Notes under the pieces: model-generated | The model's input: only the letters and a program-made list of their open reading frames with translations | Told to the model about the DNA's origin: nothing | Database searches by the model: none | Source: Nocardiopsis sp. MG754419 | GTDB lineage: Bacteria > Actinomycetota > Actinomycetes > Streptosporangiales > Streptosporangiaceae | Assembly (NCBI RefSeq): GCF_018207095.1 | Contig: NZ_QOCZ01000015.1 | Coordinates: 1 to 56,267 of the forward strand | DNA: 56,267 nucleotides | Direction: 5' to 3' | Made by a program: the position numbers and the translations under genes | Shown here: positions 33,494 through 42,352 of the stretch, piece after piece | Layout: each line of letters begins with the position of its first letter | Position numbering within the stretch: position 1 is the first letter of the stretch

Positions 33494-34402
33494 GTGCTCG
33501 ATGCGGTTGACGCGGCGCTCATGCGCGCGTTGCAGGGGGACGGCAGAGCGACATTCCAGGCCTTGGCCGACGGGGTCGGTCTGTCTCGGACCGCGGTGCG
33601 CGCCAGGGTGCGGCAACTGGTCCAGTCGGGGGCGATCAGGATCGTCGGCGTGTTGCACGCCGGCGTGGTGGGCATGGAGGTGCTCGGCCACGTGTCCTTC
33701 CGGATCGGTGGCCCGGTCGCCCCGGTCCTGGAGGCGTTGGAGGAGCGGGAGGCGGTGACCTTCGCGGCGCAGACGGCCGGACGCTTTCCCGCCGTCGCGC
33801 AGGTGCGGGTGGCCGACGACGCCGCGCTCACCAAGGAGATGGCCCACCTGCGCGGGTTGCCGGGGGTGGAAGGGGCGGAGGTCTTCCGGGCCAACGCCGT
33901 GTACAAGGACGCGCACAGCAGTGTGCGCGAGCTCCGGGACGTGGAACTGGACGCGCTGGACTGGCGCCTGGTCCGCCGGCTCATCAAGGACGGTCGGGCC
34001 TCCTACGCCGACCTGGCACGTCAGGTCGGGCTCTCCCAGGCGGCCGCCCGGTCGCGGGTGGTGCGCCTGTTGGAATCCGGGGTCGTGCACGTGACGGCGC
34101 TGGTGGATCCGACCGCGGTGGGCGCCAACGAACAACTCGGCTTCGGTCTGCACTGTCGCGGCGACGCCGACGCCCTGGGCACGGCCCTGGCCAACATGGC
34201 GAGGATCTCCTTCCTGGCCAGCGGGTTCGGTCGCTACGACGTGATCGGCACCCTGTCCGCGCCCGACCGCTGCCGACTGGTGGAGGCGCTGGAGACCATC
34301 CGCGGGACGGCCGGTGTCGGCCACGTGGAGACCTGGGAGCATCTGCGGGTGCGCAAGGAACGCCGTGGCGGGGAGCGGCCGGAGGTCTGGATCCCGGCGT
34401 GA
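33494..34402 (+). CDS. Lrp/AsnC-family regulator with two tandem HTH domains
   Basis: 302 residues with a GTG start. Two Lrp-type winged helices are visible: residues 1-50 (LDAVDAALMRALQGDGRATF, SRTAVRARVRQLVQSG) and about 153-205 (LDWRLVRRLIKDGRASYADLA, SQAAARSRVVRLLESG), each followed by a RAM-like alpha/beta ligand domain. Such fused forms are common in actinobacteria and often bind amino acids. It lies 72 bases upstream of the FolP2-like gene in the same direction. Targets unknown. Confidence 0.9.
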   Translation: MLDAVDAALMRALQGDGRATFQALADGVGLSRTAVRARVRQLVQSGAIRIVGVLHAGVVGMEVLGHVSFRIGGPVAPVLEALEEREAVTFAAQTAGRFPAVAQVRVADDAALTKEMAHLRGLPGVEGAEVFRANAVYKDAHSSVRELRDVELDALDWRLVRRLIKDGRASYADLARQVGLSQAAARSRVVRLLESGVVHVTALVDPTAVGANEQLGFGLHCRGDADALGTALANMARISFLASGFGRYDVIGTLSAPDRCRLVEALETIRGTAGVGHVETWEHLRVRKERRGGERPEVWIPA

Positions 34403-34474
34403 GTCGATCCTCGCCCCTCACCGCCGGGCCGCCCCGGGTGACCTCGCGCCCGCCGATGCCCGAGGATGGGTGTC

Positions 34475-35344
34475 ATGGTGACAGGCGGCCCGGCGGTGCC
34501 GGAGGGGACGGGGACACTGCGGTTGCGCTCGCACACGTACGAGGGGAACCGGTACGCGGTGATGGGGGTCATCAACCGGACCCCCGACTCCTTCTACGAC
34601 CGCGGCGCCACCTACGCGCTGGAGGCCGCGCTGGCCTCCGCTGACCACGCCGTGGCCTCGGGGGTCGACATCATCGACGTCGGCGGGGTCAAGGCGGGCT
34701 ACGGGGCGCACGTGGACGAGGCCGAGGAGATCCGGCGCACGGTGCCGTTCGTGCGCGAACTGCGCGCCCGCCACCCCGACGTGGTGATCTCCGTGGACAC
34801 CTGGCGCGCCGCCGTGGGGCGCTCGTGCGCCGAGGCCGGCGCGGACATGATCAACGACACCTGGGCCGGTGCCGACCCCGACCTGGCCCGGGTGGCGGCC
34901 GAGTACGGCACCGGGCTGGTGTGCAGCCACAGCGGCGGGCTGGCGCCGCGCACCGACCCGCACCGGGTCCGCTACACGGACGTGGTGGCCGACGTCATCG
35001 CCGGTGTCCGCTCCCTGGCCGAACGGGCGGTCTCCCTGGGGGTGCGGCCCGACGGGGTGATGATCGATCCCACGCACGACTTCGGCAAGAACACCTACCA
35101 CTCGCTGGAGCTCACGCGCCGCTTGGGCGAGTTGGCCGCCACCGGGTGGCCGGTGCTGGTGGCCGTCTCCAACAAGGACTTCGTGGGGGAGACCCTTGGT
35201 GCGGGGCTCACCGAGCGCGGGGAGGGCACGCTGGCCACGTTGGCGGTGTCGGCACGGGAGGGAGCCCGGGTGTTCCGGGTGCACGACGTGCCGGCGGCGC
35301 GGGCGGCCCTGGACGCCGTGGCCGCGGTCGGTACGGCGCGGTAG
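34475..35344 (+). CDS. folP2: FolP2-type dihydropteroate synthase paralogue
   Basis: 289 residues. A DHPS-like TIM barrel: VMGVINRTPDSFYDRGATY, VDIIDVGGVKAG, ISVDTWRAAV, MINDTWAG, DPTHDFGKNTYHSLELTRR and SNKDFVGET. It matches the mycobacterial FolP2 subgroup rather than catalytic FolP1: the STRPG segment after DVGG is replaced by VKAG, and the usual SRK is SNK. FolP2 is known not to replace FolP1, so its reaction is uncertain. ATG 34475 follows GAGGA by eight bases. No other folate genes are nearby. Confidence 0.85.
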   Translation: MVTGGPAVPEGTGTLRLRSHTYEGNRYAVMGVINRTPDSFYDRGATYALEAALASADHAVASGVDIIDVGGVKAGYGAHVDEAEEIRRTVPFVRELRARHPDVVISVDTWRAAVGRSCAEAGADMINDTWAGADPDLARVAAEYGTGLVCSHSGGLAPRTDPHRVRYTDVVADVIAGVRSLAERAVSLGVRPDGVMIDPTHDFGKNTYHSLELTRRLGELAATGWPVLVAVSNKDFVGETLGAGLTERGEGTLATLAVSAREGARVFRVHDVPAARAALDAVAAVGTAR

Positions 35345-35510
35345 GTGTCCGTGTCCGTGTCCGTGTGCGTTTCGGTCGTATCTGTAACCAGCGGTAACAT
35401 TTTTACGTGTTTCGCTCTCGTATGCCTTGCGTCACGCTTAAGTTACCCGTGAGTATGTAAGGGGTCGGCGCGAACCGACCACACCGGGCGCGGGTGTAAT
35501 GGAGGCTGAC

Positions 35511-36296
35511 GTGGCGCTTGCGAAGACCTTGACGGCTGTGGGCACGGTGGCGCTGGCCCGATGCGGAGGGCGGCCGTTCGGCACCCACCTCTTCTCCGTC
35601 TGGCCGGGGGCCGCGTTCGCCGCGACCGCCTTTCCGGTCCGCTGCGCGCCCGGGGACAACCTGGCGCTGCACGTGGCCGTCGCCCAGGCCCCGACCGGTT
35701 CGGCGCTGGTCGTCGACGTGGCGGGGGAGTCCGAGTACGGCTACGTGGACGAGATCCTCGCCGTGGCCGCCCGCACCAGGGGCATCGCCGGGATCATCCT
35801 GGACGGTTGCGTACGCGACATCGCCGCCATCGCCGAGTGCGAACTCCCCGTCTTCGGAACCGGGGTCTCGGTCCGCGAGGTCGGACACGACGCCGGTGGT
35901 TCCGTGGGGCGCCGGGTCGACATGGAGGCCACCGGCCCCGTCCCGTTGTCGGTGCGCCGCGGCGACTGGATCGTGGCCGACGACGACGGCGTGGTCTGCC
36001 TGCCGCGCGGCCAGGTGAGCACGATCATCGCCGACACCATGAGCAGTATCTCCCGCTCACGGGAGATCATCGACGCCGTGAGCGCGGGAGAGAGCACCCT
36101 GGACCTGCTGGGTCTGGACCCGTCCCGGGTCGCCGGCTGGGAGGGCGCCGGCGACCACTCCGCCGACTTCGGCGGGCGCCGGAGCCGTCCCCGCGCCCTC
36201 AACCCGCGTCGGGACCCGCGCGCAGGCGAGCACCCCGCGGCACGGACGCGACGCGGCCCGTGCTCGGCGGTCACCGACGTCTACGGCGGCGAGTGA
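35511..36296 (+). CDS. RraA-like / HMG aldolase-family protein
   Basis: 261 residues from GTG 35511, which has GGAGG five bases upstream; the ATG at 35499 lies on that site. The RraA fold signature is clear: GDNLALHVAVAQAPTGSALVVDVAG, the Arg-Asp pair in IILDGCVRDI, and GDWIVADDDGVVCLP. In this family Arg/Asp with Mg2+ supports retro-aldol or decarboxylation of oxaloacetate/HMG-type acids; regulatory RraA relatives bind RNase E. The last 60 residues are a basic disordered extension not usual for the family. Convergent to a GntR regulator. Confidence 0.85.
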   Translation: MALAKTLTAVGTVALARCGGRPFGTHLFSVWPGAAFAATAFPVRCAPGDNLALHVAVAQAPTGSALVVDVAGESEYGYVDEILAVAARTRGIAGIILDGCVRDIAAIAECELPVFGTGVSVREVGHDAGGSVGRRVDMEATGPVPLSVRRGDWIVADDDGVVCLPRGQVSTIIADTMSSISRSREIIDAVSAGESTLDLLGLDPSRVAGWEGAGDHSADFGGRRSRPRALNPRRDPRAGEHPAARTRRGPCSAVTDVYGGE

Positions 36297-36327
36297 GACC
36301 GCCCGGCGCCCGTCGCCCACGGTCGAC

Positions 36328-36382
36328 CGCGCAGGGCCCCGGAACGTCACACGCGTGCGTGTGCGTCCCGGGGCCCTGCGCG
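36328..36382. terminator. Bidirectional terminator between RraA-like and GntR genes
   Basis: Perfect 15-bp stem (left arm CGCGCAGGGCCCCGG) around a 25-base loop that itself contains the inverted repeat CACACGC-GT-GCGTGTG. Confidence 0.8.
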
Positions 36383-36447
36383 CGCGCCGTCCGGTGGGGC
36401 GGCCGCATCCGGGGAGCCACCGCCGGAAGGCGGCCCTCCCAGGGTGC

Positions 36448-37149
36448 TCAGTCCTCGGTGAGGGACAACAGCTCGTCGAGGTAGCAGGTCGCCTCGCGCG
36501 CGGCCCGCACCGGATCCGCCTCGCGGATGGCCTCGGTCAGCTTGCTGTGGTCGATCCCGTCGGTGGCCGAGGAGGGGCGCTCGGCGGCCTCGTCGCTCTG
36601 CTCGTAGGCGGTGTGCGCGATGCTCGCGTAGACCACCTGGGCGATGTCGTCGTAGAGGTCGATGAGCAGTGTGTTGTGCGTGGCGTTGACCACACACCGG
36701 TGGAAGGTGAAGTCCGCCTCCACGAACGTGCCGAGGTCGCGGGCGCGCCAGGCCTCCTCGCGCAGGGCCATGGCCCGGTCGATGTCGGCCATGTCCTCGT
36801 CGCTGTGGCGCAGTGCGGCCAGGCGCGCCGCCTCGACCTCCAGCGCGCGTCGGACCTCCAGGTTCTCCCGGAGGCGCGAACGTTCCAGCCGCCGACGCAG
36901 GGCGCCGCCGAGCTCGCTGGAGGCGCGCACGAAGGTGCCGGCCCCCTGGCGGATCTCCAGCAGTCCGGCGTGGGCCAGGGCGCGCACGGCCTCGCGGACG
37001 GTGTTCCGGCCGACCTCCAGTTGTTCTGACAGCTCCGACTCGGTGGGGATACGATCGCCCACGCCCCACTCACCTGAGTCGATCTGGGCTCGTAGCTGAC
37101 TGATGACCTGGTCGACGAGACCGGTCCGGCGTGTCGAGGCGAGGGGCAC
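36448..37149 (-). CDS. FadR-subfamily GntR transcriptional regulator
   Basis: 233 residues. The N-terminal winged helix (ELSEQLEVGRNTVREAVRALAHAGLLE, about 38-66) is followed by an all-helical FCD domain with metal-ligand-type residues (EADFTFHRCVVNATHN). FadR-type regulators sense small organic acids. Divergent from the MFS transporter gene with 168 bp between the starts, so control of that transporter is likely. ATG start preceded by a purine-rich AGGAGG-like site. Confidence 0.92.
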   Translation of the reverse strand: MPLASTRRTGLVDQVISQLRAQIDSGEWGVGDRIPTESELSEQLEVGRNTVREAVRALAHAGLLEIRQGAGTFVRASSELGGALRRRLERSRLRENLEVRRALEVEAARLAALRHSDEDMADIDRAMALREEAWRARDLGTFVEADFTFHRCVVNATHNTLLIDLYDDIAQVVYASIAHTAYEQSDEAAERPSSATDGIDHSKLTEAIREADPVRAAREATCYLDELLSLTED

Positions 37150-37317
37150 GCGTTTACCTCCTAGGGGCGGGTCGCCGGATGACTGGGCCAGCGCACAGGT
37201 GCGGATCGGTTAAGGAGGGAGCCTAGACCAGTCCCGCACCGGAATAGGCCGTCAACGGCAATGCGTTATCCTCATGAAGTACATAGGGTCATCCTACGAT
37301 TATGTGAGTCACCTTCC

Positions 37318-38592
37318 ATGAGCGTCGCCCCCACGCATGAGCCCGCCCCGCGCCGGACCGCCCCGAACAGCCGCGTCTTCACTTCCACGACCCCGCGTCG
37401 CGCCCTGATCCTGGTCGGCGTCGCCATCGCCCTGGCCGCGCTCAACCTGCGCACCGCCATCACGAGCGTGGGGCCCGTCCTGGGCGAGGTCACCGGAGGC
37501 CTGGGAATGAGCGCCGTCGGCGCCGGGGTGCTCACCACCATGCCCGTGCTGTGCTTCGCGCTCCTGGGTGGACTCACCCCTCTGCTGGCCCGCAGGCTCG
37601 GATCGCACCACCTTCTGGTGTACGCGCTGACCGCGCTCACCCTCGGTCTCGTCTCGCGGGCACTGGCCCCCGAACCCTGGCTGTTCCTCGTGCTGAGCGT
37701 GGTGGCCCTGGCCGGTGGCGCGGTCGGGAACGTCATCCTCCCGGCACTGGTGAAGCAGCACTTCCCCCACCGGGTCGGGCTGATGACCACCGTGTACACC
37801 ACCGGGCTGGCCGTCGGCACCGCCCTGGCCGCCGCCGTCACCGTGCCGGTGGAGGAGGCCACCGGGGAGTGGCGCGTGGCCATCGGCGTCTACGCCCTCT
37901 TCGGTCTGGTCGCCCTGCTGCCCTGGTTGCTGGTCCTGCGCCACGAACCCGCCGGCGGCGGCGGTGGTCGGGCCCTGGGGCCGGGGCGCGTCCTGTCCAC
38001 CGGACTGGGCTGGCAGGGCGTGCTGTACTTCGGCACCCAGTCCTCCATCGCCTACATCATGTTCGGCTGGTTCGCCCAGATGCTGCGCGACCAGGGCATG
38101 GACGCCCAGTCCGCCGGGGTGATGCTGGCCTACCTGACGGCTCTCGGCATTCCCCTGTCCCTGGTGCTGCCCTCGCTCATCGTCCGCGTGCGCGACCAGC
38201 GCCCCTTCGTGGCGCTGTTCGTCCTCACGTACCTGATGGGCTTCACCGGCCTGTGGGTGTCCCCGTTGGTCGGCACCTGGGTGTGGACCACCTTCATCGG
38301 CCTGGGCATGGGCAGCTTCGTGCTGGCGCTGACCGTCTTCGCCGTGCGCACGCGCACCGCCGAGGGCACCGCCGCCATGTCCGCCGCCAGTCAGAGCCTG
38401 GGCTACCTGCTGGGCGGGGCGGGGCCCTTCCTCTTCGGGCTGCTGCACGAACTCACCGGCGGATGGCACGCCCCCATGGCCATGGTCATGGGCATCGTGG
38501 TCCTCAACCTCGGGGTGGGCCTGCTGGTGGGCCGGCCCCGTTACCTGGAGGACGTCATCGCCGAGCAGGACGCCCGCGCCGCGCGGTCCTGA
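37318..38592 (+). CDS. MFS transporter, CynX/NimT-type
   Basis: 424 residues with about 12 transmembrane helices. Family hallmarks are AALNLRTAITSVGPVLGEV in the first helix and LPALVKQHFPHRVGLMTTVYT between helices 4 and 5, typical of CynX/NimT (cyanate / 2-nitroimidazole) transporters, whose true substrates are mostly unknown. ATG 37318 (MSVAPTHEP) was chosen; upstream codons overlap the divergent promoter. Probably regulated by the divergent GntR protein. Confidence 0.9.
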   Translation: MSVAPTHEPAPRRTAPNSRVFTSTTPRRALILVGVAIALAALNLRTAITSVGPVLGEVTGGLGMSAVGAGVLTTMPVLCFALLGGLTPLLARRLGSHHLLVYALTALTLGLVSRALAPEPWLFLVLSVVALAGGAVGNVILPALVKQHFPHRVGLMTTVYTTGLAVGTALAAAVTVPVEEATGEWRVAIGVYALFGLVALLPWLLVLRHEPAGGGGGRALGPGRVLSTGLGWQGVLYFGTQSSIAYIMFGWFAQMLRDQGMDAQSAGVMLAYLTALGIPLSLVLPSLIVRVRDQRPFVALFVLTYLMGFTGLWVSPLVGTWVWTTFIGLGMGSFVLALTVFAVRTRTAEGTAAMSAASQSLGYLLGGAGPFLFGLLHELTGGWHAPMAMVMGIVVLNLGVGLLVGRPRYLEDVIAEQDARAARS

Positions 38593-38772
38593 ACGGCCCC
38601 ATGGGGCCGCCGGGTGCCTGCGCCGGGCCCGCCCCCGCGGGACCCGGCCGTCGCGGGCGTCGGCCACCGCACGACCACGGCCCGTGGCCGCTCCGCGGCG
38701 CTCGAACCCCCGTGCGCGCGGGCGTCCGGCCCCGCGCGTGCCACGTGGCCCCGTGGCCCCGTCGGCCCGGAC

Positions 38773-39375
38773 TCAGAGCCAGTCGTGTTCGCGCGCGTAG
38801 CGGGCCGCCTCGTGCCGGGTCCGGGTCTGCGTCTTCTGCATCGCGCTGGACAGGTAGTTGCGCACCGTGCCCTGGGCCAGGTGCAACCGCGCGGCGATCT
38901 CCGCGACCGAGTACCCCTCACCGGTCTCCTGGAGCACGTCGATCTCCCGGTCGGTCAGCGGGCAGTCGTCGATCACCGCCAGCGCCGACACGTCCGGGTC
39001 GATCCAGCGTCGCCCCTCGTGCAGGGTGCCCACGACCGTGGCGATGTGCGCCGGCTCCGCCGACTTGCTGACGAAGCCCTGGACGCCCAGTTTCAGAGCC
39101 CGGCGCAGCACCCCTGGCCGGGCGTGCCGGGTCAGCATGAGGATCACCTGCTCGGGAAGCTCGCGACGGATCCGGGCGACGGCGTCGAGCCCGTCCACAC
39201 CCGGCATCTCCAGGTCGATGACGAGCACGTCGGGTCGGTGCAGCAGGGTGGCCTCGACCGCCGACCCGCCCTCCTCGGCCTCGGCGAGCACGGTGATCTC
39301 ACCCTCCATGGGGAGCAGCGCCGCCAGGGCGGAGCGCAGGAGGGCCTCGTCGTCGGCCAGGACCACGGTGGTCAT
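38773..39375 (-). CDS. NarL/DesR-type response regulator
   Basis: 200 residues. The receiver domain (1-120) has the acidic pair LADDE, phospho-acceptor Asp54 in VLVIDLEMPG and the switch Lys in GFVSKSAEP. The C-terminal LuxR-type HTH (LTDREIDVLQETGEGYSVAEIA, then AQGTVRNYLSSAMQK) has the DesR-like recognition helix. Co-transcribed with the histidine kinase 20 bases upstream. Likely binds the TGACG-3-CGTCA sites found before the ABC exporter and DUF418 genes. Confidence 0.93.
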   Translation of the reverse strand: MTTVVLADDEALLRSALAALLPMEGEITVLAEAEEGGSAVEATLLHRPDVLVIDLEMPGVDGLDAVARIRRELPEQVILMLTRHARPGVLRRALKLGVQGFVSKSAEPAHIATVVGTLHEGRRWIDPDVSALAVIDDCPLTDREIDVLQETGEGYSVAEIAARLHLAQGTVRNYLSSAMQKTQTRTRHEAARYAREHDWL

Positions 39376-39394
39376 CGATCGTCCTTCCAGATCA

Positions 39395-40513
39395 TCAGGG
39401 TGCGGTGACAGGGGTGGTGGGGGAGTGGAACGTCACCGCGGTGAGGAAGTCCCCACCGGAGTGTTCCACGGTCAGTTCACCGCCCTGGTCGGACACGCGT
39501 TCGCGCAGGGTCGCCAGCCCGCGCAGCTCGGTGACCGGTTCGGAGCGGGCGCCGTCGTTGCTGATGGTGATGCCCCGTTCCGACAGGGTGATCCGCACGT
39601 GCTCGGCCTGGGCGTGCCGCAGGATGTTGGTGGTCGTCTCGCGCAGGACCTGGCCCAGCATCTCGCCCGCGTGGGGATCCGCCTCCTCACGCCGGTCGAC
39701 GGACACCTCGATACCCGCGGCCTCGAACAGGTTGCGGGCGTTCTCCAGCTCCGCGGACAGGTTGAGCCGCCGTTGGGCGTGGGCGAGGTCCTTGGTCCGG
39801 GCGATGGTGTCACCGACCAGCTCGTACACCTCGCCCAACTCCCGGTCGGCCCGCTCCGCGTCCCCCTCCAGCAGCTTGCGGGCCAGCGCGACCTTCAGCT
39901 TCACCACGTGCAGCGTGTGGCCCTGGATGTCGTGCAGGTCGCCGGCGAAGCGCACCCGTTCACGGGCCACCGCCAGTTCCGCCTCGCGCTGGCGGGCCCG
40001 CTCCATCTCCGTCACCAGTTGCGTGACCACCTCGATGAGGGACACCAGGACGATGCCGGCGATGGAGACGGCCGCGGCGGAGACGGCGCCCTGGAGGAAC
40101 TGCGCGGGTGTGACGTCCGAGACCAGGGGTTCGGCGAGGAGTACGGCGACGACGAGCGCGACCAGGGCAGCGATCACCGCGCGCCGATGACGGGACAACC
40201 GTCCCACGACCAACGTGCCCATGATGGCGAGCGCGAAGGCGGCCGACGTCATCCCGTACAGCAGGACCGCCGACACCCACACGAGGACGTTGTAGGCCAG
40301 TCCCGGAAGCAGCGGAGCGAGGCGGTCGTCCGTCGTCGATCGGGAGACGGTGAACAGCGCCGCGACCAGGCCCGACGCCAGCCAGAGCGCCTGCCACCAC
40401 ACCTCGGTGTCGTTGACCACGAGCGGTGTGCCGACGGCGGACAGCGACGCGGAGACGACGCCGACGTTGACCGCGCGGAGCCGTCCTGGCGTCGACTCGG
40501 GCTTTTCGGGCAT
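39395..40513 (-). CDS. DesK-type sensor histidine kinase
   Basis: 372 residues. Five to six transmembrane helices in the first 150 residues lack a large extracellular domain, so the signal is probably sensed in or at the membrane. The HisKA_3 phospho-acceptor site GDLHDIQGHTLHVVKLKV is followed by an HATPase domain with RETTTNILRHAQAEHV and GLATLRERV. The ATG at 40513 (MPEKPESTPG) has GGAAGG eight bases upstream; an upstream ATG at 40585 would place the start within the operator. Divergent from the ABC exporter. Confidence 0.92.
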   Translation of the reverse strand: MPEKPESTPGRLRAVNVGVVSASLSAVGTPLVVNDTEVWWQALWLASGLVAALFTVSRSTTDDRLAPLLPGLAYNVLVWVSAVLLYGMTSAAFALAIMGTLVVGRLSRHRRAVIAALVALVVAVLLAEPLVSDVTPAQFLQGAVSAAAVSIAGIVLVSLIEVVTQLVTEMERARQREAELAVARERVRFAGDLHDIQGHTLHVVKLKVALARKLLEGDAERADRELGEVYELVGDTIARTKDLAHAQRRLNLSAELENARNLFEAAGIEVSVDRREEADPHAGEMLGQVLRETTTNILRHAQAEHVRITLSERGITISNDGARSEPVTELRGLATLRERVSDQGGELTVEHSGGDFLTAVTFHSPTTPVTAP

Positions 40514-40576
40514 CCTGGTGACCTTCCGTGGTTCGGGACCGGCCACAGTATTCTCGCCGGACACCGGCGTGACCAG

Positions 40577-40643
40577 TGACGCCACGTCATGCCCGCACCC
40601 TCCGAAACGTCATCACCGGGTGCTGACGTCACGGCACTGCCCC
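40577..40643 (+). promoter_or_regulatory. Composite operator/promoter of the ABC exporter
   Basis: Contains TGACG-CCA-CGTCA (40577-40589), a half site ACGTCA (40607-40612) and TGACGTCACGGCACTGCCCC (40624-40643). The same elements with nearly the same spacing occur at 43214-43278. It lies between the divergent kinase and exporter genes and is the best candidate for binding by the adjacent response regulator. Confidence 0.7.
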
Positions 40644-40673
40644 GTAGGAGCGGCGACCGCTGTAATCGGTGGC

Positions 40674-41564
40674 ATGACGAAAACACCGGTCATCGACGTC
40701 CGAGGCCTGAACGTCGAGTACGGCGACTTCCAGGCCGTGAGAAACGTGTCCTTCCAGGTCGGAAAGGGCGAGCTCTACGCACTGCTCGGCACCAACGGGG
40801 CGGGAAAGACCTCCACCCTGGAGACCGTCGAGGGGCACCGCTCCGCCACCTCCGGCACGGTCCGCGTCTTCGGGCACGATCCGCGCGAGCGGCGCTCGGT
40901 GCGCCCCCGCATGGGCGTCATGCTCCAGGAGAGCGGGTTCTCCCCGGACCTCACGGTCCGCGAGACGGTCCGGCTCATCGGCTCGCTCACCCTGCGCACC
41001 GACCGGGTCGAACGCGTCCTCGACGTCGTCGACCTCACCCGCAAGGCCGACACGAAGGTGTCCCAGCTGTCCGGTGGCGAGAAGCGACGCCTGGACTTCG
41101 CCACCGCCGTCTACGGAACGCCCGAACTCGTGTTCCTGGACGAGCCCACCACCGGACTCGACATCCGCTCCCGGGACGCGCTGTGGGAGGCGGTGGACCG
41201 GCTGCGCGCGGACGGCTCCACCATCGTGCTCACCACGCACTACCTGGAGGAGGCCCAGCAGCGCGCCGACCGGATCGGCCTCATGCACCGGGGCACGCTG
41301 CGACAGGAGGGGACCGTCGCCGAGCTCACGCGGGCCCTGCCGTCGGTGATCAGCTTCTCCCTCCCGGCCACCGCGCCGGAGCCGCCGCTGCCGGCCACCC
41401 GCGAAGGCGACGGAACGTTCGTCGTGGAGACCCTCGGCCTGCAGAAGGACCTGCACACCCTGCTCGGCTGGGCCCAGGACCACGCCGTGGAACTGCGCGG
41501 ACTCGAAGCGGGCCCGACCCGCCTGGACGACGTCTTCCGCGCCCTCGACACAGCCGACGCCTGA
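40674..41564 (+). CDS. ABC transporter ATP-binding protein (exporter type)
   Basis: 296 residues. Walker A GTNGAGKTS, Q-loop LQESGF, signature LSGGEKRR, Walker B LVFLDEPT and the H-loop TTHYLEE are all present, in the DRA/CcmA drug-exporter subgroup, with a C-terminal extension (about 220-296) typical of these ATPases. The permease gene follows after 26 bases. Under the shared operator upstream. Together with a DesK/DesR system this resembles drug, bacteriocin or lipid-stress exporters; the substrate is unknown. Confidence 0.95.
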   Translation: MTKTPVIDVRGLNVEYGDFQAVRNVSFQVGKGELYALLGTNGAGKTSTLETVEGHRSATSGTVRVFGHDPRERRSVRPRMGVMLQESGFSPDLTVRETVRLIGSLTLRTDRVERVLDVVDLTRKADTKVSQLSGGEKRRLDFATAVYGTPELVFLDEPTTGLDIRSRDALWEAVDRLRADGSTIVLTTHYLEEAQQRADRIGLMHRGTLRQEGTVAELTRALPSVISFSLPATAPEPPLPATREGDGTFVVETLGLQKDLHTLLGWAQDHAVELRGLEAGPTRLDDVFRALDTADA

Positions 41565-41590
41565 ACCCGCACTCGTAAAGGACCCTCACC

Positions 41591-42307
41591 ATGCTGTCCA
41601 TCGCTCAGGGCGAGCTGATCCAGATCTTCCGCAACCGGCTGGTCATGGTCACCATGCTGGTGCTGCCCGTGGCCTTCAGCGGCTTCTACATGTACCTGCA
41701 GGACCGGATCCCGGGCCTGGACGCCGGGGCGGTCGCGGCGATCCTGCTGTTCCTGGTGATGTCCATGGGGTTGTACTCCACCGTCGTCACCACCCTCGCC
41801 TCCCGTCGGCAGAACCTCTTCCTCAAGCGGTTGCGGTCCACCGCGGCGAGCGACGCCCGGATCCTGGTGGGGTTGCTCCTGCCGGTCACCGCCATCGCCA
41901 CCGGCCAGTCGGTCGTGATCCTGACCGTGCTGGGCGTGGTCACCGAGGCACCGGCGCACCCGCTGCTGCTCGTGGTCGCCGTGCTCGCCGCGCTCACCAT
42001 GATGGTCGGCCTGGGGCTGGCCACGGCCGGGGTCACCAACTCGCCCGACCACGCCCAGGTCACCACGCTGCCCCTGCTCATCGGCACTCTCGCGGTGTCC
42101 GGCTGGGTGGGATTCACCGGAACCGAGGAACTCACGCTGATCAAGCGGCTGCTGCCCGGCGGTTCGGCCACCGAGCTGGTCGTCGGTGCCTGGAACGGCG
42201 GCGTTCCCCTGGCGGACTCGTTGCTGCTCCTGGCGCCCACCCTGGCGTGGGTGGTCCTCGCCCTCCTCGCGGCGACCCGCCTGTTCCGCTGGGAACCGCG
42301 CCACTGA
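41591..42307 (+). CDS. ABC-2 type transporter permease
   Basis: 238 residues with six transmembrane helices in the ABC-2 arrangement. The N-terminal amphipathic stretch (AQGELIQIFRNRLVMV) precedes helix 1, and the family feature LLPGGSATELV sits before the last helix. Works as a dimer with the preceding ATPase. ATG start shortly after an AAAGGA site. GPP34 gene follows after 45 bases. Confidence 0.93.
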   Translation: MLSIAQGELIQIFRNRLVMVTMLVLPVAFSGFYMYLQDRIPGLDAGAVAAILLFLVMSMGLYSTVVTTLASRRQNLFLKRLRSTAASDARILVGLLLPVTAIATGQSVVILTVLGVVTEAPAHPLLLVVAVLAALTMMVGLGLATAGVTNSPDHAQVTTLPLLIGTLAVSGWVGFTGTEELTLIKRLLPGGSATELVVGAWNGGVPLADSLLLLAPTLAWVVLALLAATRLFRWEPRH

Positions 42308-42352
42308 CCCGTCCGCGTGGCGGCCGACCTCGAAGTGCCTGAGGAGAACGAC

